From Methylophilus medardensis (lineage in GTDB: Bacteria > Pseudomonadota > Gammaproteobacteria > Burkholderiales > Methylophilaceae), in NCBI RefSeq assembly GCF_006363915.1, contig NZ_CP040946.1: a stretch of DNA of 64,000 nucleotides. One strand, 5' to 3'. Below, piece by piece: positions 44,034 to 52,711 of this stretch. Every line of letters starts with the position of its first letter. The stretch's first letter is position 1. The notes beneath the pieces are model-generated. The model did no database searches and was not told the origin of the DNA. It saw nothing but the letters and a program-made list of their open reading frames with translations. The translations under genes and the position numbers were made by a program.

Positions 44034-45683
44034 TCAACGCGCATTGCTTTTTGAATAAGCAATGGCAGGACTGACGTCTTTTCGTAAGATTTTACCATTT
44101 TTGGTCCGTGGAAACTCCTTGGCCAGATAGACCGTTTTGGGCGCTTTGTAGGCGGCCAAATGTTGTTTGCCGAAGGTAATCAGCTCTTCCGGAGCAATCT
44201 CAGTATCTGCTTTAGGAATCACATAAATGACCACCAGTAGTTTGTCTTTTTCAATCTCTTCCCCCACCGCAGCGCAGTCCGCGACCGCCGGATGTCCTTT
44301 GTAAACGCGCTCGATCTCATAAGGCGACACCCGATAACCAAAACTCTTGATGATGTCATCCTTACGGCCTAAAAACCAAAGATAGCCATCGGCATCATAT
44401 TTGGCGTAGTCGCCGGTAAAAAAATAACCATCATGCTTATACTTAGCCGTCTCTTGCGGCAAGTTCCAGTAGCTCAAAAACAGGCCGGGATCATTTTCTG
44501 GCACGCTAATCATGCCCTCTTCCCCTTCACTCACAGGGGCGAGGGTTTCAGGATTGAGCAATTTGATCGCGTGACCCGGTTGCGGAAAGCCTGCGGAACC
44601 GGCACGAATAGGCCGAAAAATACTTTGCGATAAATAATATGAAAATTCACTCATGCCAACGGCTTCATAAATATCCAGACCAAACCGGTCGCGCCATTGC
44701 GTCAACACTTCGTCAGACAAATGCTCGCCAGCACTCATAAAATGGCGCACGGATGGAATATCCGATTGCGTCGCCTGTGTTTTTTGCAATAACTGACGGT
44801 AAATTGTCGGCACGCCGATAAAAATCGTCGCTGCATGCTTGGCAATCAGTTCTAGCCACTTTTGCGCGTCATTTTTACCCTCGTGCACAATCACAGTTTT
44901 ACCCAAATACAGCGGATCCATCAGGCCGGTGCCCAGCACATAGGTCCAGTTAAACTTACCCGAATGCATAATACGGTCTTGATGGGTGTCGCTGTAATTA
45001 AACCAATACTGCGCCGCAGGCTGCCGACCAAGTAATGCACGGTGCGCATGCAACACCCCTTTGGGATACCCTGTCGTGCCAGAGGTATAGACCAAATAAG
45101 CGGGATCGTCTGCCCGAGTGACATAGGCCGGCTGCGGCTCGGGCACTGTGCCCAAGGCTGCCTCCATGGCGAGCACGTTAAAGCCGTCTACTGCAGCCAC
45201 CTCGCCCACAAGCTGTGTCAATAAAATATGTTTAAGCTGCGGCGTTTGTGCGATGTTTTCTTGCATTTTGGCCGACATGCCGGCCCAAGCCGCAGCATCG
45301 GTGACCAGCACCACGGCACCTGAATCTTTTGCCAGATAGGCGACTTCTTCTGCGGTGAGCAGAGTCGAGGTAGGCACTGAAATTGCCCCCGTTTTCATCG
45401 TCCCCAAGAATGCGGTCGGATAATCCAGACTATTTGGCAGGCGAATTAATACGCGATCGCCAGGAACAACCTCTAAGCCACGCAATAATTGCGCAAAAGC
45501 ATCGGTGGATGCGGCAAGTTCGGCAAAGGTGATGGTGCTGGTGCCAAAGCTGTCATCCTCCACAATCATCGCAATTTCATCCGCTTTGGCTGTGCCAAGA
45601 TGACGGTCACTACACGCCACACCGATGTTAAAAAACGCCGGTATCTGCCATTGCCAATCTGGATAAGGGGCTAACTGTGTCAT
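44034..45683 (-). CDS. AMP-forming acyl-CoA synthetase (benzoate-CoA ligase-like)
   Basis: A 549-residue ANL-family ligase. The P-loop is YTSGTTGYPKGVLHAHR; the A5/A8 motifs are AVGMSEFSYY, FTGDYAKYDADGYLWFLGRK and the hinge FGYRVSPYEIE; the catalytic lysine lies in FPRTKNGKILRKD. Architecture is closest to the benzoate-CoA/medium-chain group rather than acetyl-CoA synthetase. Given its place between a CitE-like lyase and a fumarase, a C3-C5 acid such as propionate or mesaconate is plausible; the substrate is unproven. The chosen ATG has AAAGG upstream. Confidence 0.85.
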   Translation of the reverse strand: MTQLAPYPDWQWQIPAFFNIGVACSDRHLGTAKADEIAMIVEDDSFGTSTITFAELAASTDAFAQLLRGLEVVPGDRVLIRLPNSLDYPTAFLGTMKTGAISVPTSTLLTAEEVAYLAKDSGAVVLVTDAAAWAGMSAKMQENIAQTPQLKHILLTQLVGEVAAVDGFNVLAMEAALGTVPEPQPAYVTRADDPAYLVYTSGTTGYPKGVLHAHRALLGRQPAAQYWFNYSDTHQDRIMHSGKFNWTYVLGTGLMDPLYLGKTVIVHEGKNDAQKWLELIAKHAATIFIGVPTIYRQLLQKTQATQSDIPSVRHFMSAGEHLSDEVLTQWRDRFGLDIYEAVGMSEFSYYLSQSIFRPIRAGSAGFPQPGHAIKLLNPETLAPVSEGEEGMISVPENDPGLFLSYWNLPQETAKYKHDGYFFTGDYAKYDADGYLWFLGRKDDIIKSFGYRVSPYEIERVYKGHPAVADCAAVGEEIEKDKLLVVIYVIPKADTEIAPEELITFGKQHLAAYKAPKTVYLAKEFPRTKNGKILRKDVSPAIAYSKSNAR

Positions 45684-45799
45684 GTTTAAACCTTTCATTC
45701 TTAAACGCAGCCACTGATCAGTGACGCAATCATCAGGTGTCCTTTTGGAACCCTTAGGCCAACACCGGGCCACCACGGATTAAAAGCAAAAATCAATGT

Positions 45800-46930
45800 T
45801 TATAACAAGATCCCGTAAGGCCAGTTTTGACGAACCACTTGTGCTGGCATTAACTGCAGTACATGCAAGGCAAATTCCATATCACTCACCTTGAGTGCGC
45901 GCAAAGCATGTGCTCTCAATAGGGTTTGTAATGCTTTACCAAACATCGGTGGGTCCAGCATTTCGCCTTCAAATTTAATCGCGCCACCAAGCAAAGCATC
46001 CGCCTCGATCGCCGCCTTTAAAATAGCTACTTTTTGATTGATTTCAGTCGGGGACGGCGTATAAGCGGTTTTACACAAATGAATATGGCCGGGATGGATC
46101 ACCTGTTTGCCAGTCAGGCCCATTGCCGCCTCCTGGCAAGCGTGTTTATAAACCACCCTGGACTCATGGTCGCCATGCAAATCTAGCCAGCGACGCACAT
46201 CATGCGGCTCAACAAATTTGTCCGGCATGATATTGCTGCCGATCAGGGTTTCCACACCACCAATGACACCTTTACCAGCAATCCTGGCTTCAAAAATTAA
46301 TTGATTAATAAAATAAAACAGTTCTTCGATCCAATGCTCGGGCGTGATGTGAATGCCCAGCGCTTTTGAAAAATCGTGTATGCCGAATACCACATGTTTC
46401 ACCGTATCGTATTGCATGAGTTCAGGGGCAATTTTGAGTGACTTGGGGTGCTCAATAATGGGCTGGATGGTGATTTTCGGATTAATGCTGAGCAAAAAAC
46501 TAGATAAATCACGTACTTCAGCGGCGCCATAAGATTCACCGGCTTTGGCCAGCATGACGACATCGATGTATTCACCCATGTCGCGCACCAGCTTCATGTC
46601 TTCTTCATATTCATCGGTACGGAACGAGTTCGCACGAATAGCAATCGTGACCCGCTCGTTGACCTTGCGCAGCTTGGGCAGCTCTTGGCGTAGCAGCGTA
46701 CGGCTCATTTCCTTTTGCCGGCAACCATCCTCGAGGTCAAAAATGAGGGTATGGGCATTGGTAAAATGCGCATGCTTCACCATGCGGTTTGCCGCTTGCT
46801 CCATGTCCTCATAAATGCCGAGGCTGGGCGCATATTTGACCGGTGGGTAATACAACTGTATGCCCGGCCAGTAATCTCCTAATGCGCTGGCATCCAATGC
46901 GATTGGCTCTTCGCCCATGTGCTGACTCAT
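45800..46930 (-). CDS. HpcH/HpaI (CitE-like) aldolase/lyase, long form
   Basis: A 376-residue member of the CitE/malyl-CoA lyase superfamily: HTLIFDLEDGCRQKEMSR near residues 58-75 carries the acidic metal site, followed by VTIAIRANSF, IQPIIEHPKSL and VVFGIHDFSKALG. These enzymes cleave or form acyl-CoA thioesters such as malyl-, methylmalyl- or citramalyl-CoA. It starts with an ATGA overlap on sdhE and has AGGA before the ATG, so it is co-translated with the sdh operon. The exact substrate is unknown. Confidence 0.82.
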   Translation of the reverse strand: MSQHMGEEPIALDASALGDYWPGIQLYYPPVKYAPSLGIYEDMEQAANRMVKHAHFTNAHTLIFDLEDGCRQKEMSRTLLRQELPKLRKVNERVTIAIRANSFRTDEYEEDMKLVRDMGEYIDVVMLAKAGESYGAAEVRDLSSFLLSINPKITIQPIIEHPKSLKIAPELMQYDTVKHVVFGIHDFSKALGIHITPEHWIEELFYFINQLIFEARIAGKGVIGGVETLIGSNIMPDKFVEPHDVRRWLDLHGDHESRVVYKHACQEAAMGLTGKQVIHPGHIHLCKTAYTPSPTEINQKVAILKAAIEADALLGGAIKFEGEMLDPPMFGKALQTLLRAHALRALKVSDMEFALHVLQLMPAQVVRQNWPYGILL

Positions 46931-47214
46931 GCGGTTTCCTGTTCTGCCGTGGGTCGGCTCGCTCTCAGTTTTTCGAGGATAATGGCGGCGTCTGCCATCT
47001 CGACAGTAGGGTTGACGCCTTGAATCAGGTCCCAAAACACGTTGTCGGGGAGCTCAAGCAATTCATTTAATTGCGCCATTTCGGCCAGAGTCAATCCATT
47101 AAAGTGTTCACCAACAAACCGTTGCAACACGATATCTAGCTCCAACATGCCGCGGCGACAACGCCAAGTCAGACGACGCTGTTCGGCGTCACGTAACATT
47201 TCTGCATTCAACAT
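46927..47214 (-). CDS. sdhE: Succinate dehydrogenase flavinylation factor SdhE
   Basis: A 95-residue protein with the RGxxE motif (WRCRRGMLELD, residues ~17-27), needed for covalent FAD attachment to SdhA. It directly follows sdhB with a 9-base gap, its usual place. Confidence 0.93.
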   Translation of the reverse strand: MLNAEMLRDAEQRRLTWRCRRGMLELDIVLQRFVGEHFNGLTLAEMAQLNELLELPDNVFWDLIQGVNPTVEMADAAIILEKLRASRPTAEQETA

Positions 47215-47223
47215 GGCGCGCTC

Positions 47224-47970
47224 CTATAACACTTTGATACCAAAAATTTTCTTGGCCGGTTTGGTTTCTTGATGTGCTTTGGCTTTATCAATCTTGAGGT
47301 CTTTAATCGCCGCAATCGCCGCATTGGGATTGAGTTTTTTCGGGCATACATCCGTACAGTTCATGATGTTGTGGCAACGATACAACCGATAAGGGTCCTC
47401 TAGGTTTTCGAGGCGCGCATCTTGTGCTTGGTCACGGCTATCCGCAATAAAGCGATAGGCTTGCATCAGGCCAGCCGGGCCGACAAATTTGTCAGGATTC
47501 CACCAAAAACTCGGGCACGAAGTCGTGCAGGCACCGCACAAAATACACTCATATAACCCATCCAGCTTGGCCCGATCCTCTGGGCTTTGCAGGCGCTCGC
47601 TGTCAGCTGGGACGTCCTCATTTTGCAGATAAGGCATCACTGAGTGATAGTTGTCAAAAAACTGCGTCATATCGACCACTAGGTCACGAATGACCGGCAA
47701 ACCGGGCATCGGGCGCAACACCACGGGTTCTTCTAATTCACTTAATTTAGTGATGCAGGCGAGGCCATTTTTGCCATTGATGTTCATGGCATCACTTCCA
47801 CACACCCCTTCCCGGCATGACTTACGCATACTGAGTGACTCATCCTGCGTCTTGATACGCATCAGCGCATCCAACAACATCTGGTCGCTATCTTCAAGCG
47901 CGATATCGTAATCCTGCATATAGGGTTTTTTGTCTACATCAGGGTTAAAGCGGTAGATGGAAAAACGCAT
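47224..47970 (-). CDS. sdhB: Succinate dehydrogenase iron-sulfur subunit
   Basis: A 248-residue electron-transfer subunit of complex II. The [2Fe-2S] cluster motif is SCREGVCGSDAMNINGKNGL; the [4Fe-4S]/[3Fe-4S] motifs are CILCGACTTSCPSFWWN and CHNIMNCTDVCPKKLNP. It starts one base after the sdhA stop. The gene order sdhC-D-A-B is standard. Confidence 0.97.
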   Translation of the reverse strand: MRFSIYRFNPDVDKKPYMQDYDIALEDSDQMLLDALMRIKTQDESLSMRKSCREGVCGSDAMNINGKNGLACITKLSELEEPVVLRPMPGLPVIRDLVVDMTQFFDNYHSVMPYLQNEDVPADSERLQSPEDRAKLDGLYECILCGACTTSCPSFWWNPDKFVGPAGLMQAYRFIADSRDQAQDARLENLEDPYRLYRCHNIMNCTDVCPKKLNPNAAIAAIKDLKIDKAKAHQETKPAKKIFGIKVL

Positions 47971-47971
47971 A

Positions 47972-49744
47972 TCAATACACCCTTTTTTTCAACTCAAATG
48001 GTTCTACGGTCAATGGTTGCAAGCGAACTGGCTTGTAAAGCAGCTTTTGTTCTTGGGCAAAATATAACGAATGGCTCAACCAGTGTTGGTCGTCGCGCTC
48101 AGCGAAATCCTCACGAGCATGTGCCCCGCGACTCTCTTGCCGTGCATGGGCTGACTGCATGGTCGCCATCGCCACCTGCATTAGATTATCAACCTCTAGC
48201 GCCTCGACACGCGCGGTGTTAAATACTTTGCTCTTGTCGCTGATACGCATCTGTGCTGCTTGCGTAGCCACTTGCTGAATCGCCGCAACCCCGCTTTCCA
48301 GTAAATCTGGGAAGCGAAAAACCCCACAATGTTTTTGCATGGTTTGTCGCATGTTAAAACCCACGTCGGCAGCCTTTTCGCCCTGACTGGCGTTTTCTAA
48401 ACGATTGACGCGTGCGAGAGTGGCATCAGCGACGTTTGCAGGCAACGGTTTATGCGCTTGGCTACTGGCAATATCCGCCGCCATTTTGTCACCTGCCGCT
48501 TTGCCGAATACGACCAGATCGAGCAATGAGTTAGAGCCCAGACGATTGGCACCGTGTACCGAGACACAGGCGCATTCCCCCACGGCATATAAGCCGTTCA
48601 CCACGCGCTCAGACTGGCCATCATGCACCACGACTTGACCATCTAGATTGGTCGGGATACCGCCCATCATGTAATGCACGGTCGGTACAACCGGGATCGG
48701 GGCATTGATAGGATCAACACCGGCAAATGTTTTAGCGATTTCACGAATGCCCGGCAAGCGCTTGCTAATGAGCTCCTCACCCAAATGGTCGAGCTTTAGA
48801 TAAACCGCATCTTTATGTTTGCCTACTCCTCGCCCCTCTTTGATTTCAGTGGCCATGGCGCGTGACACTACATCGCGACTCGCCAGATCTTTGGCACTTG
48901 GGGCATAACGCTCCATAAAGCGCTCGCCCTCACTGTTGACCAAATAACCGCCCTCACCGCGTACGCCTTCGGTAATCAACACACCGGCATTCAACACGCC
49001 AGTCGGGTGAAATTGCCAAAACTCCATATCCTGCAGCGGTAAACCGGCACGCGCAGCCATGCCGAGACCGTCGCCAGTATTGATATAAGCATTGGTGCTG
49101 GCCTGAAAAATACGGCCGCCACCGCCTGTGGCTAACATGGTCGCTTTGGCGTGAATGACATGAATATCGCCCGTTTCAATTTCAAGCGCGATCACCCCCA
49201 ATACGTCGCCGTCGACATCGCGGATCAGATCAAGCGCAAACCACTCAATCAAAAACTGCGTGTTGGCCTTCACGTTACGTTGATACAGCGTGTGCAACAT
49301 GGCATGGCCGGTGCGGTCTGCAACGGCACAAGTGCGTGAGATGGGCGATTCACCAAAATTGCGCGTCATGCCACCAAACGGCCGCTGAAAAATACGACCG
49401 TTTTCAAGGCGATCAAACGGCATCCCAAAATGCTCCAGCTCAATAATGGCTTTGGCAGCATTACGGCACATAAACTCAATCGCATCTTGGTCGCCCAGAT
49501 AATCTGAGCCTTTGATGGTGTCGTACATATGCCACAACCACTTATCATCGGACACATTGCCCAATGCCGCCGCGATGCCCCCTTGTGCCGCCACGGTATG
49601 TGAGCGTGTGGGAAACACTTTGGACAGCACTGCCACCTCTGCCCCAGATTCTGCCAGTTGTAACGCCGCACGCAAGCCGGCGCCACCACCACCGATAATC
49701 ACGGCATCTACCTGATGATGCTGTATATTGCTTGCAGTTGTCAT
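47972..49744 (-). CDS. sdhA: Succinate dehydrogenase flavoprotein subunit
   Basis: A 590-residue catalytic subunit of complex II, oxidising succinate to fumarate at the cytoplasmic face of the membrane. N-terminal FAD motif VIIGGGGAGLRAALQ; the covalent-FAD histidine region RSHTVAAQGGIAAALGN; active-site HPTGV; C-terminal REDFAERDDQHWL. A GTG at 49753 is in frame, but the ATG at 49744 has AAGGTG at the right spacing. In this cluster it disposes of the succinate made by PrpB. Confidence 0.97.
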   Translation of the reverse strand: MTTASNIQHHQVDAVIIGGGGAGLRAALQLAESGAEVAVLSKVFPTRSHTVAAQGGIAAALGNVSDDKWLWHMYDTIKGSDYLGDQDAIEFMCRNAAKAIIELEHFGMPFDRLENGRIFQRPFGGMTRNFGESPISRTCAVADRTGHAMLHTLYQRNVKANTQFLIEWFALDLIRDVDGDVLGVIALEIETGDIHVIHAKATMLATGGGGRIFQASTNAYINTGDGLGMAARAGLPLQDMEFWQFHPTGVLNAGVLITEGVRGEGGYLVNSEGERFMERYAPSAKDLASRDVVSRAMATEIKEGRGVGKHKDAVYLKLDHLGEELISKRLPGIREIAKTFAGVDPINAPIPVVPTVHYMMGGIPTNLDGQVVVHDGQSERVVNGLYAVGECACVSVHGANRLGSNSLLDLVVFGKAAGDKMAADIASSQAHKPLPANVADATLARVNRLENASQGEKAADVGFNMRQTMQKHCGVFRFPDLLESGVAAIQQVATQAAQMRISDKSKVFNTARVEALEVDNLMQVAMATMQSAHARQESRGAHAREDFAERDDQHWLSHSLYFAQEQKLLYKPVRLQPLTVEPFELKKRVY

Positions 49745-49754
49745 GCCATTCACC

Positions 49755-50108
49755 TTAAACGTTCATTCCAAATAAAATCCACAATACCGCCAGTGCATTG
49801 CCGATGACGGCGATATCGACCATTGCTTGCAACACCCCGCGACTAGGCAGATGCGGCACATAATCACGCAACACATCACGCACGCCCAACCAAGCATGCA
49901 ACAACATACAAACAAAAAACCAGACCACTAGCCAGCGCCACCACCACGGGGCAAACATAGTCACCCAGTCTTGATAGTTTTGAGGGGACAGCCAGAGCAT
50001 TCTGATCAAAAAGAGCACCAACACTAAGGCCATAGACAACGCGCACAACCGTTGCGTTAACCAGCGACGCATGCCAGGATATTTAGCGGTAAGTAGTTCG
50101 ATCAACAT
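49755..50108 (-). CDS. sdhD: Succinate dehydrogenase membrane anchor SdhD
   Basis: A 117-residue protein with three membrane helices (LCALSMALVLVLFLIRMLWL; WLVVWFFVCMLLHAWLGVRD; MVDIAVIGNALAVLWILF). The HAWLGVRDVLRDY segment holds the heme/quinone-side residues of the family. Confidence 0.93.
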   Translation of the reverse strand: MLIELLTAKYPGMRRWLTQRLCALSMALVLVLFLIRMLWLSPQNYQDWVTMFAPWWWRWLVVWFFVCMLLHAWLGVRDVLRDYVPHLPSRGVLQAMVDIAVIGNALAVLWILFGMNV

Positions 50109-50115
50109 TGCGCGC

Positions 50116-50508
50116 TCAACCCCAAATTAACCAAGTCACCCACACCATGGTGAATGCCACCAGACCCAATACGACCCGGCTTGAAAATCGTGCTTTTTGC
50201 AAAGTCGTCATCCAGTGCACATCCATGGCTAAATGACGGATACCTGCATAAAAATGGTGCACAAAGGCTGCTGCCAAGCCTGTTGCCACTAACTTGTATG
50301 GCCATTGCTGAAACTGTGTGATTACCTGCGCATAGCGTATTGGGCTCGACAATGACAGGTATAGGCTCCACAACAACCAGGGTTGAATCAAAAACAGCAC
50401 CACCCCAGTGACGCGGTGCAAAATTGACACCACGGCATTGATCGGCAAACGAATCGTGAACAAATTCAGATTCTTTGGCCGCTGCTTTTTGTGTTTCTTT
50501 ACAATCAT
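50116..50508 (-). CDS. sdhC: Succinate dehydrogenase cytochrome b556 subunit
   Basis: A 130-residue protein with three membrane helices and the signature SILHRVTGVVLF near residue 30; FVHHFYAGIRHLAMD carries the heme ligand histidine. The stop of the malic enzyme gene lies 6 bases before the ATG chosen here; an in-frame GTG at 50514 is possible. Confidence 0.94.
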   Translation of the reverse strand: MIVKKHKKQRPKNLNLFTIRLPINAVVSILHRVTGVVLFLIQPWLLWSLYLSLSSPIRYAQVITQFQQWPYKLVATGLAAAFVHHFYAGIRHLAMDVHWMTTLQKARFSSRVVLGLVAFTMVWVTWLIWG

Positions 50509-50514
50509 GCCCAC

Positions 50515-51717
50515 TTACTCAGCGTGCTCAGCTGCCCGTGCCACGGCACCCGCCACATACGCCATGAGGCGGGGATCAAACGGTTTAGGAATAATGTATT
50601 CCCGACCAAACGAAAGTGCAGTTAAGCCATAAGCATCTAGCACTTGCTGCGGCACCGGCTCGCGGGCCAATTGGCTCAACGCGTTGGCTGCGGCGACCTT
50701 CATCTGCTCGGTAATCTGTTTGGCTTTGGCATCCAAGGCACCACGAAACAAATAGGGGAAACACAAGGCATTGTTCACCTGATTTGGAAAATCACTGCGC
50801 CCGGTCGCCATAATCACATCATCGCGCACGGCGAATACTTCGCTTGGTAAGATTTCAGGATCAGGATTAGCCAGCGCAAAAATAACCGGCTTGGCCGCCA
50901 TCAGCGACACCAATGAAGCGGGTAGGCCATTTTTAGCCGATACGCCAATAAACACATCCGCACCCTGCATGGCATCTGCCAGCGTAGTGACCTCACCCGC
51001 CTCAATCGCTAACGCACGGTTGTTATCGTGCAAATCATCGCGATGCGTATCTAGCACGCCTTTGCGATCCACCATCGTGATGTTGGTCGCCCCCATCAAT
51101 TTAAGCAGTTTGGCGCAAGAACAGCCTGCTGCGCCCGCGCCTAAAAATACAATCTTGGCCGTAGGCAAAGTTTTACCTTGCAGCTCAAGTGCGTTCAACA
51201 AGGCCGCCGCAACAATCACCGCCGTCCCGTGCTGATCATCATGAAACACTGGAATATCCAGACGCGCTTTCAACGTATTTTCAATATAAAAACAATGCGG
51301 TGCCGCGATATCTTCTAGATTAATGCCACCAAATGTCGGCGCAATATTGATCACTGTTTGGATAAACTCATCCGGGCTGGCAGCATTGATTTCGATATCA
51401 AACACATCAATATCCGCAAAACGCTTAAACAACACCGCTTTACCTTCCATCACCGGCTTACCCGCCAATGCGCCTACGTTGCCTAGTCCCAAAACCGCAG
51501 TGCCGTCGGTAATTACCGCCACCAAATTCCCTTTATTGGTATATTTGTAGGCATTGGCCGGATCCGCTGCAATTTCGCGCACAGGTGCGGCAACGCCTGG
51601 CGTATAAGCCAAAGACAAGTCTTGCTGTGTGGCGCACGGCTTTGAAGACTCGACGCTCAGTTTTCCGGGTTTGGGAAACTGGTGGTAATCCAGCGCACGT
51701 TGTTTTAAATCGTCCAT
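50515..51717 (-). CDS. maeB: Malic enzyme (NAD(P)-dependent, short form)
   Basis: Oxidative decarboxylation of malate to pyruvate. At 400 residues it has only the malic enzyme domain (SLAYTPGVAAPVREIA, FHDDQHGTAVIVAAALLNAL, and the cofactor loop FLGAGAAGCSCAKLL); the phosphotransacetylase-like extension of E. coli MaeB is absent. It is first in the run leading into sdhCDAB, so C4 acid from succinate can return to pyruvate. The 76-base gap to the GntR gene has no terminator. Confidence 0.92.
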   Translation of the reverse strand: MDDLKQRALDYHQFPKPGKLSVESSKPCATQQDLSLAYTPGVAAPVREIAADPANAYKYTNKGNLVAVITDGTAVLGLGNVGALAGKPVMEGKAVLFKRFADIDVFDIEINAASPDEFIQTVINIAPTFGGINLEDIAAPHCFYIENTLKARLDIPVFHDDQHGTAVIVAAALLNALELQGKTLPTAKIVFLGAGAAGCSCAKLLKLMGATNITMVDRKGVLDTHRDDLHDNNRALAIEAGEVTTLADAMQGADVFIGVSAKNGLPASLVSLMAAKPVIFALANPDPEILPSEVFAVRDDVIMATGRSDFPNQVNNALCFPYLFRGALDAKAKQITEQMKVAAANALSQLAREPVPQQVLDAYGLTALSFGREYIIPKPFDPRLMAYVAGAVARAAEHAE

Positions 51718-51792
51718 TCAGTCACCTCATTCGTGATTGCGTAAGCCTTATATTGGCAAAAGGCTATGCAATAAATTGTTGCAAAGTGCGCC

Positions 51793-52527
51793 TTATTCGA
51801 GCTCGCTCATATAATGATGATCATCTGTCAGACAGAGTCCTAGACGCCACTCCATCGGCTTATCGCCATAGGTAAACGATACACGTTCTATACTCAGCAA
51901 AGGATATCCTTCCTTCAAACCTAGCGCTTTGGCGACTTCTGCATCCGCTGCCACCGCCTTGATGCGCTCTTCCGCACGAATCATGCGCACACCAAACTGA
52001 GATTCATACATGCTATACATGGAGCCATTGCTTTCTTCGACCTTGGCCCGATTTAAGCCTTTAAATGGCGCAGCTGGCACAATGATGTGGTCATAGATTA
52101 AGGGCCGTCCAGAAAAAGTCAGCAAGCGTTTAACTTCAATGGTGGTCGCACCCGCTTTCATTTCGAGCACTTTGCCAATGTGCACATTGGCTTTGTTTTT
52201 AATACAGGAAATAAATTCATTTTGTAATATTTCCTTTTGGCCGTTTTCTGCGGTCAATCGCAAAAAGCGCAACTTCACATCATCTTGATTGTGGGTAGCG
52301 ACAAACGTGCCTTTGCCTTGACGGCGTATCAGAATGTTTTCAGTGGCTAAGCTATCAATCGCCTTACGCACCGTGCCCTGACTGACCTTAAACCGTTGCG
52401 CGAGGTCAATCTCACTGGGAATCATATCGCCCGGGCGCCACTCCCCACCAATCAGACTTTGCGTAATCAATACTTTAATTTGATCATATAGCGGCCGATA
52501 ACTTGGCGATCCTAATTGCTTGTCCAT
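51793..52527 (-). CDS. GntR/HutC-family transcriptional regulator with UTRA domain
   Basis: A 244-residue regulator. The N-terminal winged helix is MIPSEIDLAQRFKVSQGTVR followed by KAIDSLATENILIRRQGKGTF; the C-terminal UTRA ligand-binding domain includes ALGLKEGYPLLSIERVSFTYG and MEWRLGLCLTDDHHYM. I chose the ATG at 52527 (GGAG nine bases upstream). It stands between the maeB-sdh arm and the divergent lyase/prp arm with a palindrome in the gap, so it most likely controls both. The ligand may be a CoA thioester or C4-C7 acid of the pathway (inference). Confidence 0.9.
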   Translation of the reverse strand: MDKQLGSPSYRPLYDQIKVLITQSLIGGEWRPGDMIPSEIDLAQRFKVSQGTVRKAIDSLATENILIRRQGKGTFVATHNQDDVKLRFLRLTAENGQKEILQNEFISCIKNKANVHIGKVLEMKAGATTIEVKRLLTFSGRPLIYDHIIVPAAPFKGLNRAKVEESNGSMYSMYESQFGVRMIRAEERIKAVAADAEVAKALGLKEGYPLLSIERVSFTYGDKPMEWRLGLCLTDDHHYMSELE

Positions 52528-52584
52528 AGCTCTGACTCCATTGCTGATTTGCATCATTCACTATACCTAAAACGAGTTTTTAAA

Positions 52585-52613
52585 TTTATATCACAGCGTT
52601 ATTTCGTTGTCCA
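52585..52613 (-). promoter_or_regulatory. Sigma-70 promoter of the GntR gene
   Basis: On the minus strand TGGACA (52613-52608), 17 bases, TATAAA (52590-52585). Both boxes differ from consensus by one base. Confidence 0.7.
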
Positions 52614-52620
52614 CTGTTTT

Positions 52621-52645
52621 ATATCTTATATAAGACATAAGATAT
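52621..52645. promoter_or_regulatory. Likely GntR operator between divergent promoters
   Basis: A perfect inverted repeat ATATCTTAT-N7-ATAAGATAT. A second, overlapping palindrome CTTATATAAG (52625-52634) lies inside it. It lies between the -35 boxes of the two divergent promoters, so one bound regulator could block or activate both. Confidence 0.72.
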
Positions 52646-52648
52646 TTG

Positions 52649-52677
52649 TTGACAGTCTTTTTTTATTATTGAATAAT
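52649..52677 (+). promoter_or_regulatory. Sigma-70 promoter of the lyase-prp operon
   Basis: Perfect -35 TTGACA (52649-52654), 17 bases, -10 AATAAT (52672-52677; one mismatch). The start should fall near 52684, followed by AAGGAAAA and the ATG at 52712. The operator sits directly upstream. Confidence 0.82.
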
Positions 52678-52711
52678 GAACTTAATTTCTTGCCGCAATT
52701 AAGGAAAACCC

